The notes: generated from the sequence alone by a model not told the origin. Counted from the first letter of the stretch, positions 44,089 to 54,396 are shown. The stretch: 64,000 nt of DNA from Microbacterium sp. 4R-513 (GCF_011046485.1 NZ_CP049256.1:3658001-3722000); one strand, 5' to 3'. A program made the numbers and translations.

Positions 44089-44106
44089 CCGTCGCCGTTG
44101 CGACGG
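44089..44106. terminator. Bidirectional hairpin between DUF3043 gene and pyrD
   Basis: CCGTCGC and GCGACGG (7 bp each) with a CGTT loop in the 28-nt gap between convergent genes. Confidence 0.6.
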
Positions 44107-44110
44107 GCGA

Positions 44111-45136
44111 TCAGCGCAGCTTCGCGAGGCCCCTGTTGATCTGCCGGGCCCAGAGCGGGCCGCGGTAGAGGAACGCCGTGTAGCCCTGCACGAGGGTGGC
44201 TCCGGCATCCAGTCGCTCCTGGACGTCCTCTGCCGTCTCGACGCCGCCGACGCTGATGACGCAGAAGGTCTGCGGAACCGCGGCGCGTACGATCCGCAGC
44301 ACCTCGAGCGCGCGAGTCCTGAGCGGGGCGCCGGACAGACCGCCCTCCCCCGCGGCCGCGACGGTCGACGGGTCGGTCGTGAGACCGTCCCGCGAGATCG
44401 TCGTGTTCGTCGCGATGATGCCGGCGAGATGCGTGTCGACCGCGAGCCGCGCGATCGCCTCGATCTCGTCGTCGGCGAGGTCGGGGGCGATCTTGACGAG
44501 GAGAGGTGTGAGGCCCGCGGCATCCCGAACCGCCTGGAGGAGCGGTCGCAGCGTCTCGACCGCCTGAAGTCCCCGCAGGCCGGGGGTGTTCGGCGATGAG
44601 ACGTTGACGACGAGGTAGTCGGCGAGCGGCGCGAGCTGTCGGGCGCTGGTGACGTAGTCTGCGGTCGCGTGAGCGACGTCGACGACGCGACTCTTGCCGA
44701 TGTTGACGCCGAGCACGGCCCGCCGGCGACGACGACGCAGACGGCGCAGGCGGGATGCCGCGGCATCCGCTCCCCTGTTGTTGAAGCCCATCCGATTGAC
44801 GACCGCGCGATCCGGCACGAGGCGGAAGAGCCTCGGGCGGGGGTTGCCGTCCTGAGGGATCGCGGTCACGGTGCCCACCTCGACGTGACCGAACCCGAGT
44901 GCGTAGAGGCCCGCCGCACCCCGGACGTCCTTGTCGAACCCCGCCGCGACGCCGAACGGCGAGTCGAAGTCCCGCCCGACCGCATGAGTCCGCAGCGCAG
45001 GGTCGGGGCGCGTGACGGCACGCGCGACCCACGAGAAGGGCGGGATTCCCAGCACGCGGATGACGGCCATCGCAGCGTGGTGCGCCGTCTCCGGGTCGAT
45101 GCGCGAGAGGACGGTCCGGAAGAAGAGGGGATACAT
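44111..45136 (-). CDS. pyrD: Dihydroorotate dehydrogenase (quinone)
   Basis: The 341-residue class-2 enzyme oxidises dihydroorotate to orotate with membrane quinone. It has NRMGFNNRGAD, VLGVNIGKSRV, VVNVSSPNTPGLRGLQ (with the catalytic Ser), KIAPDLAD, GGLSGAPLR and ISVGGVETAEDV, the FMN-binding pattern. The N-terminal amphipathic helix (YPLFFRTVLSRIDPETAH) marks class 2. Confidence 0.95.
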   Translation of the reverse strand: MYPLFFRTVLSRIDPETAHHAAMAVIRVLGIPPFSWVARAVTRPDPALRTHAVGRDFDSPFGVAAGFDKDVRGAAGLYALGFGHVEVGTVTAIPQDGNPRPRLFRLVPDRAVVNRMGFNNRGADAAASRLRRLRRRRRRAVLGVNIGKSRVVDVAHATADYVTSARQLAPLADYLVVNVSSPNTPGLRGLQAVETLRPLLQAVRDAAGLTPLLVKIAPDLADDEIEAIARLAVDTHLAGIIATNTTISRDGLTTDPSTVAAAGEGGLSGAPLRTRALEVLRIVRAAVPQTFCVISVGGVETAEDVQERLDAGATLVQGYTAFLYRGPLWARQINRGLAKLR

Positions 45137-45191
45137 CCCTTCCAGGCTACCGACCCGCGTCGTGCCTCAACGCCCGGCGCGTGTCGTCACG

Positions 45192-45665
45192 TCACGCGTC
45201 CGCGGCGCGGTGTGCGGCCGTGTGGTCGGCGCGGAGCTGCTCGATCGCCGACTCGAAGTCCTCGAGGGAGTCGAACGCCTGGTAGACGCTCGCGAAGCGC
45301 AGATACGCCACCTCGTCGAGCTGACGCAGCGGCCCGAGGATGGCGAGGCCGATCTCGTTCGCGTCGAGCTGCGAGGCACCCGTCTGACGCAGCGTCTCTT
45401 CGACGGTCTGCGCAAGCACGGCGAGGTCGGCCTCGGTCACGGGCCGTCCCTGGCACGCCTTGCGGACGCCCGAGATGACCTTCTCGCGGCTGAACGGCTC
45501 GATCACGCCGGAACGCTTGATGACGTTGAGGCTCGCGGTCTCGATCGTCGAGAAGCGGCCGCCGCACTCGGGGCACTGCCGACGGCGACGGATGCTGAGT
45601 CCGTCGTCGCTCGTGCGCGAGTCGATCACGCGCGAGTCGGGGTGGCGGCAGAAGGGGCAGTGCAT
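45192..45665 (-). CDS. nrdR: Transcriptional repressor NrdR
   Basis: The 157-residue ATP-cone repressor of ribonucleotide reductase genes has a zinc ribbon ([15 protein letters not shown] and CPECGGRF) and the ATP-cone ([19 protein letters not shown]). It begins MHCPFC at ATG 45665, 12 bases after hisD. NrdR senses dATP/ATP and binds NrdR boxes elsewhere. Confidence 0.97.
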   Translation of the reverse strand: MHCPFCRHPDSRVIDSRTSDDGLSIRRRRQCPECGGRFSTIETASLNVIKRSGVIEPFSREKVISGVRKACQGRPVTEADLAVLAQTVEETLRQTGASQLDANEIGLAILGPLRQLDEVAYLRFASVYQAFDSLEDFESAIEQLRADHTAAHRAADA

Positions 45666-45677
45666 GGCTCCGACAGA

Positions 45678-46979
45678 CTACGCGAGGAATCGGGCCTCGA
45701 CGGCCTCGCCGTGCGCGGGCAGGTGCTCGGCGTTGGCGAGCGCGACGATGTCGTCCCGCACCTCGCCGAGAGCGGCACGGTCGTACTCGATGACCTGCTG
45801 GGGGCGAAGGAAGGTCGCCGCCGAAAGGCCGGCCGAGTAGCGGGCCTGTCCGCCGGTGGGGAGGACGTGGTTGCTTCCCGCGAGGTAGTCGCCCAGGCTC
45901 ACGGGCGAGTCGGCGCCGACGAACACGGCGCCCGCGTGGACGAAGTCCTCCGGACGCGGGTCTGCGAGGTGCAGCTCGAGGTGCTCGGGCGCGTACGCGT
46001 TGCTGAAGGCCGTCGCAGCTGCGATGTCATCGACCAGCACGATCGCCGACTGCGGCCCGCGGAGCGCCGCTGCGACGCGCTCGGCGTGGAGCGTGCGAGC
46101 GGCCTGGCCGGCTGTGTGCGCCGCCACCGCGTCGGCGAGCTTGACCGAGTCGGTCACCAGCACGGCGGCTGCCTGCTCGTCGTGCTCGGCCTGGCTCACG
46201 AGGTCGGCCGCGACGAGCATCGGCTCGGCCGAGTCGTCGGCGACGATGAGGATCTCGGTCGCGCCGGCCTCGGCATCCGTCCCGACGAGTCCCGCCACGG
46301 CGCGCTTGGCGGCCGCGACGAAGTTGTTGCCGGGACCCGTGACGACGTCGACCGGCTCGAGGCCGATCGACGGCACGCCGTGCGCGAAGGCGCCGATCGC
46401 ACCGGCGCCGCCCATCGCGTAGACCTCGTCGACGCCCAGGAGTCTGGCTGCGGCGAGGATCACCGGGTGCACGCGGCCGTCGAACTCGCGCTGCGACGGT
46501 GAGGCGAGGGCAACCTCCGACACCCCGGCGACCTGCGCGGGCACAACGTTCATGACGACGCTCGAGGGGTACACGGCCTTGCCGCCCGGCACATACACGC
46601 CGACGCGCCGCACGGGCTGCCAGCGCTGCGCCACCCGCGCGCCGGGCGCGAGCTCGGTGACGACCGGTGCCGGGATCTGGGCGGCGGACGCGGTACGCAC
46701 GCGCTCGATCGCGTGTTCGAGGGCCGTGCGGACCGTCGGGTCGAGGCCCGCGAGGGCTTCATCGAGGTGCGCAGCCGGAACACGGATGTCGTGGCCTACG
46801 GCCCCGTCGAAGCGCTCGGCCTGCTCCCGCAGGGCCGCCTCGCCGCGGTCGGCGACGTCGTGCACGATCGTCGCGGCCGTCGTCAGCGCCCGTTCGCGCG
46901 CCGCGGTCGCGCGCGGAACGGTGGCGATGAGTTCGGTGGAAGTGAGCGTGCGGCCGCGGAGATCGATCGTGCGGAGCAT
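45678..46979 (-). CDS. hisD: Histidinol dehydrogenase
   Basis: The 433-residue zinc enzyme makes the final two NAD-linked oxidations of histidine synthesis. It has YVPGGKAVYPSSVVMNVVPA, GVDEVYAMGGAGAIGAFAHG, DVVTGPGNNFVAAAKR and EHLELHLADP, all family motifs. It precedes nrdR with a gap of 12 nt, so they may be co-transcribed. Other his genes are not in the window. Confidence 0.96.
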   Translation of the reverse strand: MLRTIDLRGRTLTSTELIATVPRATAARERALTTAATIVHDVADRGEAALREQAERFDGAVGHDIRVPAAHLDEALAGLDPTVRTALEHAIERVRTASAAQIPAPVVTELAPGARVAQRWQPVRRVGVYVPGGKAVYPSSVVMNVVPAQVAGVSEVALASPSQREFDGRVHPVILAAARLLGVDEVYAMGGAGAIGAFAHGVPSIGLEPVDVVTGPGNNFVAAAKRAVAGLVGTDAEAGATEILIVADDSAEPMLVAADLVSQAEHDEQAAAVLVTDSVKLADAVAAHTAGQAARTLHAERVAAALRGPQSAIVLVDDIAAATAFSNAYAPEHLELHLADPRPEDFVHAGAVFVGADSPVSLGDYLAGSNHVLPTGGQARYSAGLSAATFLRPQQVIEYDRAALGEVRDDIVALANAEHLPAHGEAVEARFLA

Positions 46980-47030
46980 CCGTTCACGATATCGCGCCCG
47001 GCTGGGCGGCCCGTGCGTGTGACGTGCGGG

Positions 47031-48071
47031 TCAGCCGCGCGTGACGTCGCGCACGTCGTGGAGGTAGCCGATGCGGCCGTCCTCGTGGCGCATGACGAAG
47101 AGATCGCCGCGATCCTCGATCACGAGCGCCCAGGCTCCCGGGCCGATCCGCCAGATGGGCGCGCCGCTCTCGTCGACCACGTCCCGCTCTTCCGGTGCCA
47201 GGGCCCAGAACGCCTGGTGCCGCGGCGGCTCGGCGGAGGCGGCGGCGAACACCGCCGTGTGCTCGGCGGTGTGCTGAGCGGCGTGCTCGCCGGTGTGCGA
47301 AGCCTCGGCATACGCGGGCTGGGCGGCCGACGTCTCGTCGGGCGTCCAGCGCTGATCGGCCACGTGCTCGCCGCCGTAGGGCGCGTAAGGGTTGCCGTAG
47401 TCGGCGGGTGCGCCGTAGGCGGGTGCGCTGTATGCCGGCTGCTCCTCCTGCGGAGCGGGGGCGGGGCGGGGCGCCGGCGCGGGCCGTGCGGTGATCGGAC
47501 GGAGGGGGCGGGCATTGCGGTGCGCCACGATCTCGGGACGCAGCCGGAAATCTTCACCCACGACGGGGATGAACGGTGCGAACACCGTGAGGATGACGCC
47601 GGCGAGCATGAGGACGAGCTCGACCCACATCACCCACGACCGCAGCCACGGTCCGCCGTCGATCACGAAGGCGACGGTCTCCCAGGCATACGTGAGCCAG
47701 ACGATCGCGGAGACCGAGAAGGCGACGGAGGCGAACTGGTCGATGCCCAGCGAGCCGACGCGGCGGATCCCGTCGGGCGAGAGCCGACGGAGCGCGATGA
47801 GGAACACGGCCACCGACGGCAGGGCGATCGTGAGGATCCACGCGAGGCCGGAGGTCCACACGGAGTCGAAGCGCACCGTACTGAGCGAGAAGAACGACAC
47901 GATGAAGGCGACGAGCCACACGCCCGCCAGCGCGACCTCGCGGATGGAGAAGGGGCCGACCCCGTACTGCGGAGGCGCCTCGCCGGCGTCCGCCACAGCG
48001 GGTGCTTCCTCGAAGGTGTCGTTGTCGTCCAGATGCTCGTCGGCCACGATGTTCCCTTCCCGCGCGCCCAT
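47031..48071 (-). CDS. Membrane protein with proline-rich C-terminal tail
   Basis: The 346-residue protein has four membrane helices in the first 190 residues (VALAGVWLVAFIVSFFSL, WTSGLAWILTIALPSVAVFLI, FASVAFSVSAIVWLTYAWE, VMWVELVLMLAGVILTVFAP), then a Pro/Ala/Tyr-rich cytoplasmic tail (PAPAPRPAPAP, YGAPADYGNPYAPYG) and a folded end with GPGAWALVIEDRGDLFVMRHE. The role is unknown; the gene order dnaE1, this gene, hisD, nrdR runs on one strand. Confidence 0.88.
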   Translation of the reverse strand: MGAREGNIVADEHLDDNDTFEEAPAVADAGEAPPQYGVGPFSIREVALAGVWLVAFIVSFFSLSTVRFDSVWTSGLAWILTIALPSVAVFLIALRRLSPDGIRRVGSLGIDQFASVAFSVSAIVWLTYAWETVAFVIDGGPWLRSWVMWVELVLMLAGVILTVFAPFIPVVGEDFRLRPEIVAHRNARPLRPITARPAPAPRPAPAPQEEQPAYSAPAYGAPADYGNPYAPYGGEHVADQRWTPDETSAAQPAYAEASHTGEHAAQHTAEHTAVFAAASAEPPRHQAFWALAPEERDVVDESGAPIWRIGPGAWALVIEDRGDLFVMRHEDGRIGYLHDVRDVTRG

Positions 48072-48138
48072 GACGGCGCAACGTCCCGATACTACCCGCG
48101 GCCCGTGAGGCCATGATGAGGAACGCGCGGGTGTGCGC

Positions 48139-51100
48139 TCAACCGAGGCAGGACGGTCCGAGCAGTCCCTTCAGCTCGCCGTAGAGGTCGGCCGTGACCT
48201 GGACGGGCATCGGCACCTCGAACACCTTCGCCGTCGATCCCTTGTGCAGCCGGAGGGTCACCTCGGTGTCGCCCCGGTGGCGGTTGAGCACCTCGGCGAG
48301 CTCGCTGACGACCGTCTCGGTCGCCCGATGCTCGGGCAGCATGAGCACGAGCGGGCCCGAGGCATCCACCGCTCCGAGATCCGGCGCGAACGCCGACTGC
48401 GCGTGCAGGTTGAGGCCATCATCCCGTCGGGAGACGCGGCCGCGCACCACGAGGATCGAGTCGGCCTGCAGCATCGACTGGAACTCGGTGTAGGTCTTGC
48501 CCATGAACATGACGGTCACCTCGCCGTCGAAGTCCTCGACGGTGATCATGCCGTATGGGTTCCCGCTGGACTTCGCGACGCGGTGCTGGACGCTCGTGAC
48601 GAGTCCCGCGATCGTCACCTGCTCGCCGTCGTCGATCGTCTCCGATGCAAGCAGGTCGTGGATGCTCAGAGACGCATGCTTGGCGAGCGGGATCTCGAGC
48701 CCCGCGAGCGGATGATCGGAGACGTACAGTCCGAGCATCTCGCGTTCGAACGCCAGCTTGTCCTTCTTGGTCCACTCCGGACGCGGGGGCACCTTCGGGG
48801 GTGCGACCTCTTCGGCGGAGTCGTAGAGGCTGTCGAAATCGAAGCCGATGGCTCCCTGAGCTTCGTTGCGCTTGCGGTCGACGGCCGCCTCGGTGGCATC
48901 CTCGTGGATCTCGAGCAGCGCACGGCGGGTGTCGCCCATCGAGTCGAAGGCCCCCGCCTTGATGAGCGACTCGAGGGTGCGCTTGTTGGCGACGTGGATC
49001 GGTACCTTGCCGAGGAAGTCGTGGAACGACGAGAACTGCTGTTCCTTGCGCGCCTCGATGATCCCCTCGACGACGTTCGCGCCGACGTTGCGGACGGCGC
49101 CCAGGCCGAAGCGGATGTCTTCTCCCACGGCGGCGAAGTAGCGGATCGACTCGCGCACGTCGGGCGGCAGCACCTTGATGCCCATGCGGCGGCATTCGTT
49201 GAGGTAGACCGCCATCTTGTCTTTGGAGTCGCCGACGCTCGTGAGGAGGGCGGCCATGTACTCGGCGGGATAGTGCGCCTTGAGGTAAGCGGTCCAGTAC
49301 GACACGAGACCGTACGCGGCCGAGTGCGCTTTGTTGAACGCATAGTCCGAGAACGGGAGCAGGATGTCCCACAGCGCCTTGATCGCGCCGTCGCCGAACC
49401 CGCGCTCCTTCATGCCGTTCGAGAAGCCCTCGTACTGCTTGTCGAGCTCGGACTTCTTCTTCTTGCCCATCGCGCGCCGCAGGATGTCTGCCTGGCCGAG
49501 CGAGAAGCCCGCCACCTTCTGGGCGATCGCCATGACCTGCTCCTGATAGATGATCAGGCCGTAGCTGATGTCGAGGATGTCTCGGAGCGGCTCCTCGAGC
49601 TCGGGGTGGATCGGCGTGACCTCCTGCTGGCCGTTCTTGCGCAGGGCGTAGTTGATGTGCGAGTTCGCGCCCATGGGACCCGGACGGTAGAGCGCGATGA
49701 CAGCCGAGACGTCTTCGAAGTTGTCGGGCTTCATGAGACGCAGGAGCGACCGCATCGGGCCGCCGTCGAGCTGGAACACGCCGAGGGTGTCTCCGCGGGT
49801 CAGGAGATCGTAGGCCGCCCGGTCGTCGAGCGCGAGGTGCTCGAGGTCGAGCTCCTCCCCCCGGTTCATCCGGATGTTGTCGAGGGCGTCCGAGATGATC
49901 GTGAGGTTGCGCAGCCCCAGGAAGTCCATCTTGATGAGGCCGAGCGTCTCGCACGAGGGGTAGTCGAACTGCGTGACGATCTGGCCGTCCTGCTCCCGGC
50001 GCATGATCGGGATGATGTCGAGCAGCGGCTCGCTCGACATGATGACGCCCGCCGCATGCACGCCCCACTGGCGCTTGAGCCCTTCGAGTCCGAGTGCTCG
50101 GTCGAAGACCGTCTTGGCTTCGGGATCGGTGTCGATGAGGGCGCGGAACTCGCTGGCCTCTTTGAATCGAGGATGCTGCGAGTCGTACATGCCGCTCAGC
50201 GGCATGTCCTTGCCCATGACAGCCGGCGGCATGGCCTTGGTCAGCCGCTCCCCCATGCTGAAAGGGAAGCCGAGCACGCGCCCCGCGTCCTTCAGGGCCT
50301 GCTTCGACTTGATCGTGCCGTACGTGACGATCTGCGCGACGCGCTCGGAGCCGTACTTCTCGGTGACGTAGTCGATCACCTCGCCGCGGCGGCGGTCGTC
50401 GAAGTCGACGTCGAAGTCGGGCATCGAGACGCGGTCGGGGTTGAGGAAGCGCTCGAAGATCAGGCCGTGCTCGAGCGGGTCGAGGTCGGTGATGCGCATC
50501 GCGTACGCGACCATCGAGCCGGCGCCCGATCCACGACCCGGTCCGACGCGGATGCCGTTGTTCTTCGCCCAGTTGATGAAGTCGGCGACCACGAGGAAGT
50601 AGCCGGGGAAGCCCATCTGGAGGATGATCCCGGTCTCGTACTCGGCCTGCTTGCGCACCTTGTCGGGGATGCCGTCGGGGTAGCGGTAGTGCAGCCCCGC
50701 CTCGACCTCCTTCACGAGCCAGCTGTCTTCGGTCTCGCCGTCGGGGACGGGGAAGCGCGGCATGTAGTTCGCGCTCGTGTTGAACTCGATCTCGCACCGC
50801 TCCGCGATGAGCAGGGTGTTGTCGCATGCGTCCGGGTGCTCGCGGAAGATCTGCCGCATCTCCTGCGCGGTCTTGATGTAATAGCCGTCGCCGTCGAACT
50901 TGAACCTGTTCGGGTCGTCGAGCGTCGAGCCGGACTGCACGCAGAGGAGCGCCGCGTGGGCATCGGCCTCGTGCTGGTGCGTGTAGTGGGAGTCGTTCGT
51001 CGCGACGAGCGGGATGTCGAGGTCCTTCGCGAGCCGGATGAGGTCGGTCATCACGCGGCGCTCGATGGAGAGACCGTGATCCATGATCTCGGCGAAGTAG

Positions 51101-51657
51101 TTCTCCTTGCCGAAGATGTCCTGGAACTCCGCGGCCGCGGCACGCGCCGCGTCGTACTGACCGAGCCGCAGGCGCGTCTGCACCTCGCCCGACGGGCAGC
51201 CCGTCGTCGCGATGAGCCCCTTGCCGTAGGTCTCGAGGAGCTCGCGATCCATGCGCGGCTTGAAGTAGTAGCCCTCCATGCTGGAGAGGGAGCTGAGACG
51301 GAAGAGGTTGTGCATGCCCTCCGTGCTCTGGCTCCACATCGTCATGTGCGTGTAGGCGCCGGAGCCCGAGACGTCGTCGCTCTTCTGCTCGGGGGTGCCC
51401 CACGCGACGCGGGACTTGTCGCTGCGGTGCGTGCCGGGCGTGACGTACGCCTCGAGCCCGACGATCGGCTTGACGCCCGCGGCCTTGGCGGCGTTGTAGA
51501 ACTCGAACGCAGCGAACGTGTTGCCGTGGTCGGTGACCGCGATCGCCGGCATGCCGTACTCGGCAGCAGCCTGAGTCATGGCGCCGATCTTCGCGGCTCC
51601 GTCGAGCATCGAGTACTCGCTGTGCACGTGCAGATGGACGAAGGAATCGGATGCCAC
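48139..51657 (-). CDS. dnaE: DNA polymerase III alpha subunit
   Basis: The 1172-residue replicative polymerase has an N-terminal PHP domain (HLHVHSEYSMLDGAAKI), the palm with catalytic Asp residues in PDFDVDFDDRR, fingers (GRGSGAGSMVAYAMRITD, KKKKSELDKQYEGF), helix-hairpin-helix and C-terminal OB domain (QVTIAGLVTSVQHR) ending in LLGPSCLG. It is of the DnaE1 class. The start is GTG 51657. A long plus-strand open frame over the whole gene is an antisense shadow. Confidence 0.98.
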   Translation of the reverse strand: MASDSFVHLHVHSEYSMLDGAAKIGAMTQAAAEYGMPAIAVTDHGNTFAAFEFYNAAKAAGVKPIVGLEAYVTPGTHRSDKSRVAWGTPEQKSDDVSGSGAYTHMTMWSQSTEGMHNLFRLSSLSSMEGYYFKPRMDRELLETYGKGLIATTGCPSGEVQTRLRLGQYDAARAAAAEFQDIFGKENYFAEIMDHGLSIERRVMTDLIRLAKDLDIPLVATNDSHYTHQHEADAHAALLCVQSGSTLDDPNRFKFDGDGYYIKTAQEMRQIFREHPDACDNTLLIAERCEIEFNTSANYMPRFPVPDGETEDSWLVKEVEAGLHYRYPDGIPDKVRKQAEYETGIILQMGFPGYFLVVADFINWAKNNGIRVGPGRGSGAGSMVAYAMRITDLDPLEHGLIFERFLNPDRVSMPDFDVDFDDRRRGEVIDYVTEKYGSERVAQIVTYGTIKSKQALKDAGRVLGFPFSMGERLTKAMPPAVMGKDMPLSGMYDSQHPRFKEASEFRALIDTDPEAKTVFDRALGLEGLKRQWGVHAAGVIMSSEPLLDIIPIMRREQDGQIVTQFDYPSCETLGLIKMDFLGLRNLTIISDALDNIRMNRGEELDLEHLALDDRAAYDLLTRGDTLGVFQLDGGPMRSLLRLMKPDNFEDVSAVIALYRPGPMGANSHINYALRKNGQQEVTPIHPELEEPLRDILDISYGLIIYQEQVMAIAQKVAGFSLGQADILRRAMGKKKKSELDKQYEGFSNGMKERGFGDGAIKALWDILLPFSDYAFNKAHSAAYGLVSYWTAYLKAHYPAEYMAALLTSVGDSKDKMAVYLNECRRMGIKVLPPDVRESIRYFAAVGEDIRFGLGAVRNVGANVVEGIIEARKEQQFSSFHDFLGKVPIHVANKRTLESLIKAGAFDSMGDTRRALLEIHEDATEAAVDRKRNEAQGAIGFDFDSLYDSAEEVAPPKVPPRPEWTKKDKLAFEREMLGLYVSDHPLAGLEIPLAKHASLSIHDLLASETIDDGEQVTIAGLVTSVQHRVAKSSGNPYGMITVEDFDGEVTVMFMGKTYTEFQSMLQADSILVVRGRVSRRDDGLNLHAQSAFAPDLGAVDASGPLVLMLPEHRATETVVSELAEVLNRHRGDTEVTLRLHKGSTAKVFEVPMPVQVTADLYGELKGLLGPSCLG

Positions 51658-51707
51658 GGCTCGAGTCTACGAAGGACCCACCGACACTCCGCCGCTATCG
51701 TGGCGAC

Positions 51708-52184
51708 ATGCCCACACCCGAGTTCATCCTCACATTGAGGGAGAAGATCGGCCACGACCCGATCCCCCTCGTCGGCGTCACCGCCGTGGTCGTGCACGAG
51801 GGTCGGGTGATCCTCGGCCGCCGCAGCGACAACGGCAGCCTGACGCCGGTCACGGGGATCGTCGATCCCGGTGAGGAGCCCGCCGACGCCGCCGTCAGGG
51901 AGACCCTGGAGGAGGCCGGCGTGCAGGCTCGGGCGATCCGGCTCGTGCTCGCGCACCAGATCCCCCGTGTGACCTACGGGAACGGCGACCAGGCCGACTA
52001 CCTCGACCTCACATTCCTCTGCGAGTGGGTGTCGGGTGAGCCGTATCCCGCGGACGGCGAGCTCACCGAGGTCGGCTGGTACGACCTCGACGACCTGCCC
52101 GAGCTCGAGCTCCCCGACATGACCGCCCGCATCGCCGCCGCAGTGTCGGGGGCCGCCGAAGCGCAGTTCTACGGCGGCCGCTGA
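51708..52184 (+). CDS. NUDIX hydrolase
   Basis: The 158-residue protein has the NUDIX box GIVDPGEEPADAAVRETLEEAGV (shown in parts: G x5 E x7 RETLEEAGV), with metal-binding Glu residues intact. It should hydrolyse a nucleoside diphosphate derivative. ATG 51708 follows the dnaE1 start by 51 bases, so the two are divergent. It ends 6 bases before the convergent GNAT gene. Confidence 0.92.
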   Translation: MPTPEFILTLREKIGHDPIPLVGVTAVVVHEGRVILGRRSDNGSLTPVTGIVDPGEEPADAAVRETLEEAGVQARAIRLVLAHQIPRVTYGNGDQADYLDLTFLCEWVSGEPYPADGELTEVGWYDLDDLPELELPDMTARIAAAVSGAAEAQFYGGR

Positions 52185-52190
52185 CTTCCG

Positions 52191-52760
52191 TCAGCGCAGG
52201 TCGAGCCGCATCAGGACGCGCGGGAACCCGTTGAGCACCGATGTCGTGTCGGAGGCCTTGGTGAAGCCGGCCTTCTCGAAGAGCCGGCGGGTGCCGACAT
52301 AGGCCATCGTCAGATCGACCTTGGCTCCGGCGTTGTCGACCGGATAGCCCTCGATCGCGGGCGCGCCGTTGTCGCGCGCGAACCGCACAGCACCCGCGAC
52401 CAGCGCGTGCGAGATGCCCTCGCCGCGATGGCCAGGGCGCACGCGGACGCACCACAGCGACCAGACGTCGAGATCGTCGACGTGCGGGATCCTCCGGTTC
52501 GTCGCGAACGCGGTGTCGGCGCGTGGATGGACCGCGGCCCATCCGACAACCTCATCGTCGTCGTACGCCAGCACGCCTGGCGGCCCCTGCCGGAGCAGGG
52601 CGGCGACTTTGCGCCCCCTCGCCTGGCGGTGGAGCGCCTGATTCTCTTTCGGCGGCAGCCGATAGCTCAAGCACCAGCACACGTCCGAATCCGGCTTCTT
52701 CGGCCCGAGGATCGTCTTGAGGTCGGCGTACTTCGTCGCGGGGAGCACTTCGATGCCCAT
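52191..52760 (-). CDS. GNAT-family acetyltransferase
   Basis: The 189-residue protein has an acetyl-CoA-binding motif A with WCVRVRPGHRGEGISHALVAGAV (RxxGxG/A) and a downstream FEKAGFTKAS end, plus an N-terminal segment with CWCLSYRLPPKEN seen in a subgroup of GNAT enzymes. The acceptor is unknown. Confidence 0.88.
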   Translation of the reverse strand: MGIEVLPATKYADLKTILGPKKPDSDVCWCLSYRLPPKENQALHRQARGRKVAALLRQGPPGVLAYDDDEVVGWAAVHPRADTAFATNRRIPHVDDLDVWSLWCVRVRPGHRGEGISHALVAGAVRFARDNGAPAIEGYPVDNAGAKVDLTMAYVGTRRLFEKAGFTKASDTTSVLNGFPRVLMRLDLR

Positions 52761-52792
52761 GCGCCCAGCCTGGCACCGGCATCCGACACCCG

Positions 52793-53713
52793 TCAGTCGC
52801 CGCGCAGCACCGCCAGGGCATGGGCGAGGTCGGCCGGGTAGTCGGAAGTGAACGTCACCCAGTCACCCGTGAGGGGATGCGCGAACGACAGCTCGTGGGC
52901 GTGCAACCACTGCCTCGTCAGGCCCAGCCGCGCCGAGAGGGTCGGGTCGGCGCCGTAGAGCGGATCCCCGACGCACGGGTGACGGTGTGCGGCCATGTGC
53001 ACGCGGATCTGGTGCGTGCGGCCCGTCTCGAGATGGATCTCGAGCAGCGAGGCGCCCGGGAACGCCTCGAGCGTCTCGTAGTGCGTCACGGAGTCCTTGC
53101 CCGAGGGCGTGACGGCGAACTTCCAGGAGTGGGTGGGGTGACGGCCGATGGGTGCGTCGATGGTGCCCGCAAGCGGGTCCGGATGCCCCTGCACGACCGC
53201 GTGGTAGATCTTGTCGACCTCGCGCTCCTTGAAGGCGCGCTTGAGCGCCGTGTAGGCCCGCTCGCTCTTCGCGACGACCATGAGCCCGCTCGTGCCGACG
53301 TCGAGGCGATGCACGACGCCTTGACGCTCGGCGGCGCCCGTCGTCGCGATGCGGTAGCCGCCTGCGGCGAGCGCTCCCAGCACCGTCGGCCCTTCCCAGC
53401 CCACCGACGGGTGGGCCGCGACCCCGGCGGGCTTGTCCACGACGACGATGTCGTCGTCGTCGTACACGATGCGGAGATCGGGCACCTCGACCGGGACGAC
53501 CTCGGGCTCTCGCCGTGCCTCCCATTCGAGGTCGAGCCACGCGCCGCCGCGCAGCTTGTCCGACTTGGAGAGGACCCGGCCGTCCATCCGGACGCCGCCG
53601 GCTTCAGCGACCTCCGCGGCGAAGGTGCGCGAGAAGCCGAGCATCTTGGCGAGGGCCGCGTCGACGCGGACGCCGTCGAGGCCGTCGGGCACGGGCAGGC
53701 TGCGTGATTCCAC
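52793..53713 (-). CDS. RluA-family pseudouridine synthase
   Basis: The 306-residue enzyme has an N-terminal S4 domain ([21 protein letters not shown]) and a catalytic domain with the motif [17 protein letters not shown] holding the nucleophile Asp. It makes pseudouridine in 23S rRNA. It is downstream of lspA in the usual actinobacterial order lspA-rluD. Confidence 0.94.
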   Translation of the reverse strand: MESRSLPVPDGLDGVRVDAALAKMLGFSRTFAAEVAEAGGVRMDGRVLSKSDKLRGGAWLDLEWEARREPEVVPVEVPDLRIVYDDDDIVVVDKPAGVAAHPSVGWEGPTVLGALAAGGYRIATTGAAERQGVVHRLDVGTSGLMVVAKSERAYTALKRAFKEREVDKIYHAVVQGHPDPLAGTIDAPIGRHPTHSWKFAVTPSGKDSVTHYETLEAFPGASLLEIHLETGRTHQIRVHMAAHRHPCVGDPLYGADPTLSARLGLTRQWLHAHELSFAHPLTGDWVTFTSDYPADLAHALAVLRGD

Positions 53714-53725
53714 GAGCGCTCCCCC

Positions 53726-54388
53726 TCAGTCCTTGGCGGTGCCGGATGCCTCGGGCTCGGCGCCCGCGGAAGACGGGTGCCGCCCGTCCGTGGGGTCGGC
53801 ATCGAGCTCCCCGGGATCGGCGTCGGAATCGGCGCCGGCAGCGGCATCCGTCTCATCCGCCGTGTCATCGGCCTTGCCGTGACGCGTGCCGTCGAGGTGC
53901 GGACCCACGAGGACGAGCAGGGCGACGCCGATCATCATCGACACGATGAAGATGTCGGCGACGTTGTAGATCGCCGGCATCATCCACGGCGTGTTGATGA
54001 AGTCCACGACATGGCCCACGGCGAAGCCGGGCTCGCGGAGCATCCGGTCGGTGAGGTTGCCCAGCACGCCGCCGAGAAGCAGGCCCAGGGCGACCGCCCA
54101 GAGGCGTGAGCGCACGCGCGTGGCGGCGAGCCAGACGATGACGACGGCGACGACCGCAAGCGCGATCGTGAAGATCCACGTGACGTTCTCGCCCAGCGAG
54201 AACGCGGCCCCCGGATTGCGGACGAGGTAGAAGATCAGGAAGTCGCCGATGACGTGAACCGGCTCCTCAGGGGGCAGGTTCTGGATCGCGAGGTACTTGG
54301 TGAACTGGTCGGCGGCCAGCACCAACGCCGCGAGGATCGCGATGATGGTGCCGGCCGCCGCCTGACGAAGGGGGGCTCGGCCTGTCAA
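53726..54388 (-). CDS. lspA: Signal peptidase II
   Basis: The 220-residue integral membrane aspartyl protease cleaves prolipoprotein signal peptides. Catalytic Asp residues are in LGNLTDRML and YNVADIFIVSMM. The N-terminus has LVLAADQFTKYLAI. A hydrophilic tail of about 50 residues rich in Asp and Ala follows the last helix. The gene contains a run of six G that is in frame (54370-54375). Confidence 0.95.
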   Translation of the reverse strand: MTGRAPLRQAAAGTIIAILAALVLAADQFTKYLAIQNLPPEEPVHVIGDFLIFYLVRNPGAAFSLGENVTWIFTIALAVVAVVIVWLAATRVRSRLWAVALGLLLGGVLGNLTDRMLREPGFAVGHVVDFINTPWMMPAIYNVADIFIVSMMIGVALLVLVGPHLDGTRHGKADDTADETDAAAGADSDADPGELDADPTDGRHPSSAGAEPEASGTAKD

Positions 54389-54396
54389 ATGCTGGC

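Noticed and set aside
48133..51738. A 1201-codon open frame on the plus strand
   Set aside because: It is exactly antisense to dnaE, has no recognisable domain, and its composition (Val/Glu/Arg/Asp/His-rich) is that of a high-GC shadow frame.
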